Assembly (NCBI GenBank): GCA_018262095.1
Contig: JAGTRW010000038.1
Span: forward strand, 1 to 48,141
Length of the DNA stretch: 48,141 nucleotides
Origin: Pseudomonadota bacterium
Lineage (GTDB): Bacteria > Pseudomonadota > Gammaproteobacteria > Burkholderiales > Rhodocyclaceae
Reading direction: 5' to 3'
Shown here: positions 43,932 to 48,141 of the stretch, piece by piece
How the letters are laid out: the number at the start of each line of letters is the position of its first letter
Position numbering within the stretch: the stretch's first letter is position 1
Position numbers and translations under genes: made by a program
The notes under the pieces: generated by a model
The model's database searches: none
Seen by the model: only the letters and a program-made list of their open reading frames with translations
What the model was told of the DNA's origin: nothing

Positions 43932-45059
43932 CTAGATCACTTCGAGGTCGGCGCGCAACGCGCCGGCGGCCTTCATCGATTGCAGGATCGAGATCAGGTC
44001 CTGAGGATTGGCGCCGAGGGCATTGATCGCCTTGACCACATCGGAAAGATTCGCGCCCGCCTTCAAAGGCATCAACGCGCCGCCGCCCTGCTTGATTTCG
44101 ATGTCGGTCTGGGAGGTTGTGACCGTCTGGCCGCCGGACAACGCGTTGGGCTGACTGACCTGCTGGTCGGTATTGACCACCACCGAAAGCGCGCCATGGG
44201 CGACCGCACACGACTCGATGGTGACCGTCTGATTCATCACCACCGACCCGGTGCGCGGATTGACGATGACCTTGGCCATCGACTTCATCGGACGCACTTC
44301 GAGATTCTCGATCCGCCCCATGAACGCGACGCGCGAATTGGCGTCCTCCGGCGCATGGACTTCGATCACCCGTCCGTCGACCGCCTGCGCCGTTCCCGCC
44401 CCCATCTCACGGTTGATCACTTCGACCACCCGTTGCGTCGTGCCAAAGTCGGTATTGACCATCTCGTAATGAACGAAAGGCCCCTGCCCCAAGGACGTCG
44501 GCACCTCGCGCTCGACCGTCGCGCCGCCGACGATGCGACCGGCCAGCAGGTGATTGATCACCGCTTTGGCTCCCGGCGCCGCCGCACCGGCGCCACCGAC
44601 CATCAGATTGCCCTGCGCCTGCGCGTAAATCTGCCCGTCGGCGCCCTTGAGCGGCGTCATCACCAGCGTGCCGCCACGCAAACTCTTGGCGTTGCCCATC
44701 GACGACACGGTAACGTCGATCTGCTGACCGATTCTCGAAAACGCCGGCAGGCTGGTGGTCACCATCACTGCGGCGACGTTCTTCAGTTGCAGCGATTGCG
44801 CGGTCGGCAGCGTGGTACCCAGTTGCGCCAGCATGTTGATGATGCTCTGCGTGGTAAATGGCGTCTGCGTCGTCTGGTCACCCGAACCGTCGAGACCGAC
44901 GACCAGCCCGTAACCGACCAGTTGATTGTTGCGCACGCCTTGCACCGAAGCCAAGTCCTTGATGCGCTCGGCCCAGGCGGCGCCGCTCGCCAGCGGCAAG
45001 AGTGCACAGGCAAGAATTGCCAGGCGGTGCAGGAATTTGCCGGTTGGCGTACGAATCAC
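43932..45059 (-). CDS. flgI: Flagellar P-ring protein FlgI
   Basis: Forms the periplasmic P ring around the rod. The 375 residues have a signal peptide (to about residue 30, ending GAAWA) followed by the family start ERIKDLASVQGVRNNQLVGYGLVVGLDGSGD. The end is typical (LSDVVKAINALGANPQDLISILQSMKAAGAL). Length is normal. It follows flgH after 9 bp. Confidence 0.97.
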   Translation of the reverse strand: MIRTPTGKFLHRLAILACALLPLASGAAWAERIKDLASVQGVRNNQLVGYGLVVGLDGSGDQTTQTPFTTQSIINMLAQLGTTLPTAQSLQLKNVAAVMVTTSLPAFSRIGQQIDVTVSSMGNAKSLRGGTLVMTPLKGADGQIYAQAQGNLMVGGAGAAAPGAKAVINHLLAGRIVGGATVEREVPTSLGQGPFVHYEMVNTDFGTTQRVVEVINREMGAGTAQAVDGRVIEVHAPEDANSRVAFMGRIENLEVRPMKSMAKVIVNPRTGSVVMNQTVTIESCAVAHGALSVVVNTDQQVSQPNALSGGQTVTTSQTDIEIKQGGGALMPLKAGANLSDVVKAINALGANPQDLISILQSMKAAGALRADLEVI

Positions 45060-45068
45060 GACAGACTC

Positions 45069-45731
45069 CTAGAAGGGCAGGAAGGAAAGGAAGAAGCGCG
45101 ATAGCCAGCCCATGACCTGCGCCTCGCTGATCACACCGCTTTCCTTGTACTCGATGCGCGCGTCGGCGACGTTACCCGAGCCGATGGTATTGGCGGCGTT
45201 GATGAAATACGGATTGACGATCCCCGAAAGCCGGATATATTCGGTCCCGGCGCCGATCGACACCTGTTTTTCGCCCGAAACCAGAAGATTGCCGTTGGGC
45301 AGGACCTCGATCACGGTCACCGTGATCGTTCCGGTAAAGACGTTGTTGGCGGCGGCGTCGCCCTTGCCGGCCAGGCTGTTCGAGCTGCTCGCATCAAGTG
45401 CCAGGCCCTGCAGCGACTTGCCCGGCAAGCCGCTGACCGTCGGCACTGAAGCACTGATGGCGGTGGTCTTGCTGGCATTGGTGTTCGACTTGGTCGACGC
45501 GGTGGTCGTTTCGGCGATGGCGATGGTCATCGTGTCACCGACGTAGCGCGCACGCCGGTCTTCGAACAGCGTCCGCGACACCCCGGCCTGATAGATGCTG
45601 CCGGTGGCGGCCAGGTTTTCGGTGCGCGCCGCCGGACGCGCAGTCATCGGCTGGTGCACATTGGTCGGCGGCACCGTCGTACAGGCGCCGAGCAGGCCGC
45701 CGGCCAGAATCATGGCGAGCCAGTTTTTCAT
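45069..45731 (-). CDS. flgH: Flagellar L-ring lipoprotein FlgH
   Basis: Outer membrane L-ring lipoprotein. The ATG at 45731, with AAGGA 6 bp upstream, gives 220 residues; a GTG just before it is less likely. The lipobox LLGAC places the acylated cysteine near residue 17. Family segments include SRTLFEDRRARYVGDTMTIAI and LVSGEKQVSIGAGTEYIRLSGIV, ending WLSRFFLSFLPF. Confidence 0.96.
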   Translation of the reverse strand: MKNWLAMILAGGLLGACTTVPPTNVHQPMTARPAARTENLAATGSIYQAGVSRTLFEDRRARYVGDTMTIAIAETTTASTKSNTNASKTTAISASVPTVSGLPGKSLQGLALDASSSNSLAGKGDAAANNVFTGTITVTVIEVLPNGNLLVSGEKQVSIGAGTEYIRLSGIVNPYFINAANTIGSGNVADARIEYKESGVISEAQVMGWLSRFFLSFLPF

Positions 45732-45741
45732 CACCGTTCCT

Positions 45742-46527
45742 TTACAGTTGCGTTAGTTTCGCGAGCATCGCATCGGAGGTCGACACCACCTTTGAATTGA
45801 GCTCGTAGGCGCGCTGGGTCTGGATCATATTCACCATTTCCTCGGCCACGTTGACGTTCGACGCTTCGACATTTTTCTGCACCAGCACGCCCGCGCCGTT
45901 GGTTCCCGGCGTCGTCGGCGTCGGCGTTCCGCTCGACGCGGTTTCGAGAAAGAGGTTCTCGCCGACCCGCTGCAAGCCGCCGTTGTTGACAAAGGTCGCG
46001 AGCTGCAGCGTACCGACCGTCGTCGTCGCCGTCGATCCGGGCTGCGTGATCGAGACCACCCCGTCCGAGCCAATAGTCACCGTCAGCGCATTGGTCGGAA
46101 TGGTAATGCTCGGCTGCACCGGGTAACCGCTGGCGCTCACCACCTGCCCCTGATTGTCCTTCTGCAGCGAACCGTCGCGCGTATAAGCCGTCGTTCCGTC
46201 GGGCAGCAGCACCTGCAGGAAGCCGGCACCGTTGATCGCGACGTCAAGATCGTTGCCGGTCGCCTGCAGTGCGCCCTGGGTGAAAATCGTCGCCGTGGCG
46301 ATCGGCTGCACGCCGGTACCTAACTGCAGACCGGTCGGTATCTGCGTCGTCTGCGTCGACTGGGCGCCCGGCTGACGCATCGTTTGATAGAGCAGGTCCT
46401 GAAACACCGGGCGTGATTGCTTGAAGCCGTTGGTGCTGGTATTGGCCAGGTTGTTGGCAATCACATCCAGGCTCAGCTGCTGGGCGTCGAGGCCGGTCCG
46501 GGCAATCGCGAGGGAACGAACGATCAT
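45742..46527 (-). CDS. flgG: Flagellar distal rod protein FlgG
   Basis: Distal rod subunit. The 261 residues match the family length. The N-terminal helix has the rod/hook motif [17 protein letters not shown], the middle has the FlgG/F/E domain ([22 protein letters not shown]), and the C-terminal helix has [22 protein letters not shown]. It lies between flgF and flgH on the minus strand. Confidence 0.97.
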   Translation of the reverse strand: MIVRSLAIARTGLDAQQLSLDVIANNLANTSTNGFKQSRPVFQDLLYQTMRQPGAQSTQTTQIPTGLQLGTGVQPIATATIFTQGALQATGNDLDVAINGAGFLQVLLPDGTTAYTRDGSLQKDNQGQVVSASGYPVQPSITIPTNALTVTIGSDGVVSITQPGSTATTTVGTLQLATFVNNGGLQRVGENLFLETASSGTPTPTTPGTNGAGVLVQKNVEASNVNVAEEMVNMIQTQRAYELNSKVVSTSDAMLAKLTQL

Positions 46528-46542
46528 CTTGTCATTATCCTG

Positions 46543-47286
46543 TTAGGCGGTCAGCGAAAGAATCTGGCTGGCCTTGCTGGCGTTGGCATCGGCGGACTGC
46601 AGCATCTTGATCTGCATCTCGAACTGGCGCGCCAGGCTGATCATGCTGACCATCGAATCGACCGGGTTGACGTTGCTGCCTTCGAGCGCCTGCGGGGCGA
46701 CTTTGACGGTTTCATCGAGATCGGCCGGCAAGCCGCTCGCTCTTCGAAAAAGCCCGTCGTCGCCGCGTACCAGTTCGTTTTCCGGCGGGTTAACCAGCTT
46801 GATCCGCGCCACCACGCTGGCGTTGTTGGGGTTGCCATAGAGCGGAACGGTCGAGATGGTCCCGTCGCTGCCGATGGTGATGCTGTTGTCGGGCGGAATG
46901 GCGATCGGCCCGCCGTCGCCCACCACGTTGAGGCCTGCGGCGGTCTGCAGCTGACCGTTGGCGTTGACCTGCAGGTTGCCGGCACGGGTATAGGCCTCGC
47001 GCCCGTCGGGAGCTTCCACCGCGATCCAGCCGGCGCCCTGAACGGCGACGTCGAGATCGCGGCCAGTCGCCATCAACGCCCCCTGATCAAAAACATTGGC
47101 GACCGACGCATCGACCACGAAAGCCCGCGTCGCCGCACCCTCGCCCTGGATCGGGACTGCGCGGAAACGATGCTCCATGGCGCGGTAACCGACCGTCGAG
47201 GCATTGGCCAGATTGTGCGCGACGCCCGCCTGCTGCAGGAAGGCGTGCTTGGCGCCGGTCATCGCGGTGTAGATCAGTCGATCCAT
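46543..47286 (-). CDS. flgF: Flagellar proximal rod protein FlgF
   Basis: Proximal rod subunit. The 247 residues begin MDRLIYTAMTGAKHAFLQQA and carry HNLANASTVGYR, the GALMATGRDLDVAVQGAGW segment and the end EGSNVNPVDSMVSMISLARQFE. The length and order (flgE-flgF-flgG) are those of a standard rod cluster. Confidence 0.96.
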   Translation of the reverse strand: MDRLIYTAMTGAKHAFLQQAGVAHNLANASTVGYRAMEHRFRAVPIQGEGAATRAFVVDASVANVFDQGALMATGRDLDVAVQGAGWIAVEAPDGREAYTRAGNLQVNANGQLQTAAGLNVVGDGGPIAIPPDNSITIGSDGTISTVPLYGNPNNASVVARIKLVNPPENELVRGDDGLFRRASGLPADLDETVKVAPQALEGSNVNPVDSMVSMISLARQFEMQIKMLQSADANASKASQILSLTA

Positions 47287-47317
47287 GGCGCAGGGGCTTT
47301 CTCGTTAGGCTCAGCGT

Positions 47318-48141
47318 TTAACGCAGGTTGACCAGGGTGTTCATGATCTGATCCTGAGTCTTGATCGTTTGCGCGCTGGCCTGATACGCGCGCTGCTCGG
47401 TGATCATATTGACCAGTTCGGCGGTCAGATCGACGTTGGACTCCTCGACCGTCGACGACTTGAGAACGCCCAGCGTTCCGCTATTGGGGGTACCGACCAG
47501 CGCCGTTCCCGAGGCGTCGGTTTCGGCCCACTGATTGCCGCCCAGCGAGGTCAGACCGTTCGGGTTGGTGAAGTTGGCCAGCGCCACCTGCCCCAGGTTG
47601 CGCGTCTTGCCGTTGCTGTAATTGCCGCTGACGATGCCGTCCTCATTGACGCTGACGCCGGTCAAGCGCCCCGAGGTGTAACCGTCCTGCGTCAGGCTGT
47701 TGGTGCCGAAGGCGCTGCCGAACTGGGTGCTCTCCGAAAAATCGATGTTGAAGGTCAGCATCGGACTCGAAATATTCGTCTTGCCCTGATCCGACATCAC
47801 CTTGTCGAGGTTGATTGCCAGCGGCGAACCGCCGCTTGGCGCATCGATCATCGTCCCTGACTGGTCAAACTTGACGATCTGCGGGACGCCGCCATTGACA
47901 TTAGCGGTGGCAGTGCCATCAACCGACGTGTAGATCAGCCACTCCGAGTTGGGATTGGCGTTGGTTCGCGCTACACCCGCTGCAGTCGCTGCAGCGGCGG
48001 CAGTCGCGCCGGTATTATAGGTCGTCACCGCGGTGGTGTAGGCCGGTACAGCGGTCGTGGTGTAAGTGTTGGCAGCGGTCGCATAGGCGGCAGCGGCAGC
48101 GGCGTTGTAGGGCCGAGTGGTCGCCTTGGTCACTGCGTCAT
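47318..48141 (-). CDS. flgE: Flagellar hook protein FlgE, C-terminal part (cut by window edge)
   Basis: Hook subunit; the frame is still open at 48141, so the 5' part lies outside the window. The visible 274 residues end with the hook/rod C-terminal motif ESNVDLTAELVNMITEQRAYQ and TQDQIMNTLVNL. Upstream are FlgE domain segments (INLDKVMSDQG, FTNPNGLTSLGGNQWAETDASG). The first ~55 visible residues are a low-complexity run of A, T and Y (for example AAAAAAYATAANTYTTTAV), which is not usual for FlgE and probably forms part of an outer D2/D3 insertion. Confidence 0.92.
   Translation of the reverse strand, partial: DAVTKATTRPYNAAAAAAYATAANTYTTTAVPAYTTAVTTYNTGATAAAAATAAGVARTNANPNSEWLIYTSVDGTATANVNGGVPQIVKFDQSGTMIDAPSGGSPLAINLDKVMSDQGKTNISSPMLTFNIDFSESTQFGSAFGTNSLTQDGYTSGRLTGVSVNEDGIVSGNYSNGKTRNLGQVALANFTNPNGLTSLGGNQWAETDASGTALVGTPNSGTLGVLKSSTVEESNVDLTAELVNMITEQRAYQASAQTIKTQDQIMNTLVNLR

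Overview
The window is a GC-rich chromosomal segment whose gene content and order point to a betaproteobacterium, most likely of the Rhodocyclales (Dechloromonas/Azonexus/Propionivibrio-type). This is inferred from recognisable proteins and neighbourhoods: tyrS beside an rRNA-type promoter, rplM-rpsI, coq7, rppH divergent from proS, ffh divergent from a CcsA-like membrane protein, pilBCD, FmdB-DUF502-aspS, argB-HAD-slmA, and a large fli/flg cluster with a FlrBC-type regulator pair. No 16S rRNA or tRNA lies inside the window, so the placement is not proven.

Region 1 (1-6.0 kb). A strong rRNA-style promoter fires leftwards out of the window. It is followed by tyrS (-), a membrane-anchored M23 peptidase (+), and a leftward operon of a DUF6776 membrane protein, a bactofilin and erpA. 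That operon begins with a 54-codon remnant of argC: the first ~24 and last ~30 residues of ArgC are joined in frame, with about 285 internal residues missing. rplM-rpsI follow. The 480 bp upstream of rplM hold a predicted small RNA of about 110 nt with a CCUCCUCC loop and its own promoter and terminator.

Region 2 (6.0-24.7 kb). These are mostly housekeeping genes: OsmC-like protein, coq7, CNP1-like secreted protein, rppH, proS, lytic transglycosylase, ffh, CcsA-like protein, pilB-pilC-pilD, FmdB zinc ribbon, DUF502 protein and aspS (with the residues of a non-discriminating enzyme). Then come a secreted barnase-type ribonuclease with its barstar inhibitor, nudB, a CWC cysteine-rich protein, argB, a HAD nucleotidase, slmA and an acyltransferase.

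Region 3 (24.7-48.1 kb) is flagellar. flrB (sensor kinase), flrC (sigma-54 activator) and fliE run leftwards; fliFGHIJKLMNOPQR run rightwards; flgE(partial)-F-G-H-I-J-K-L run leftwards and meet fliR tail to tail. Near-consensus sigma-54 promoters stand in front of fliE and fliK, with a weaker one in front of fliF. This fits control by FlrC with RpoN. The last gene, flgL, has lost its conserved C-terminal end and reads out of frame into a downstream small gene that has itself lost its start. This suggests a deletion at the end of the cluster, or an assembly fault.

I found no phage, transposase, CRISPR array, defence island or tRNA. The least expected items are the argC mini-gene, the candidate small RNA, the flgL 3' fusion, the RNase-barstar pair inside a housekeeping operon, and an extragenic palindromic repeat between flrB and flrC.
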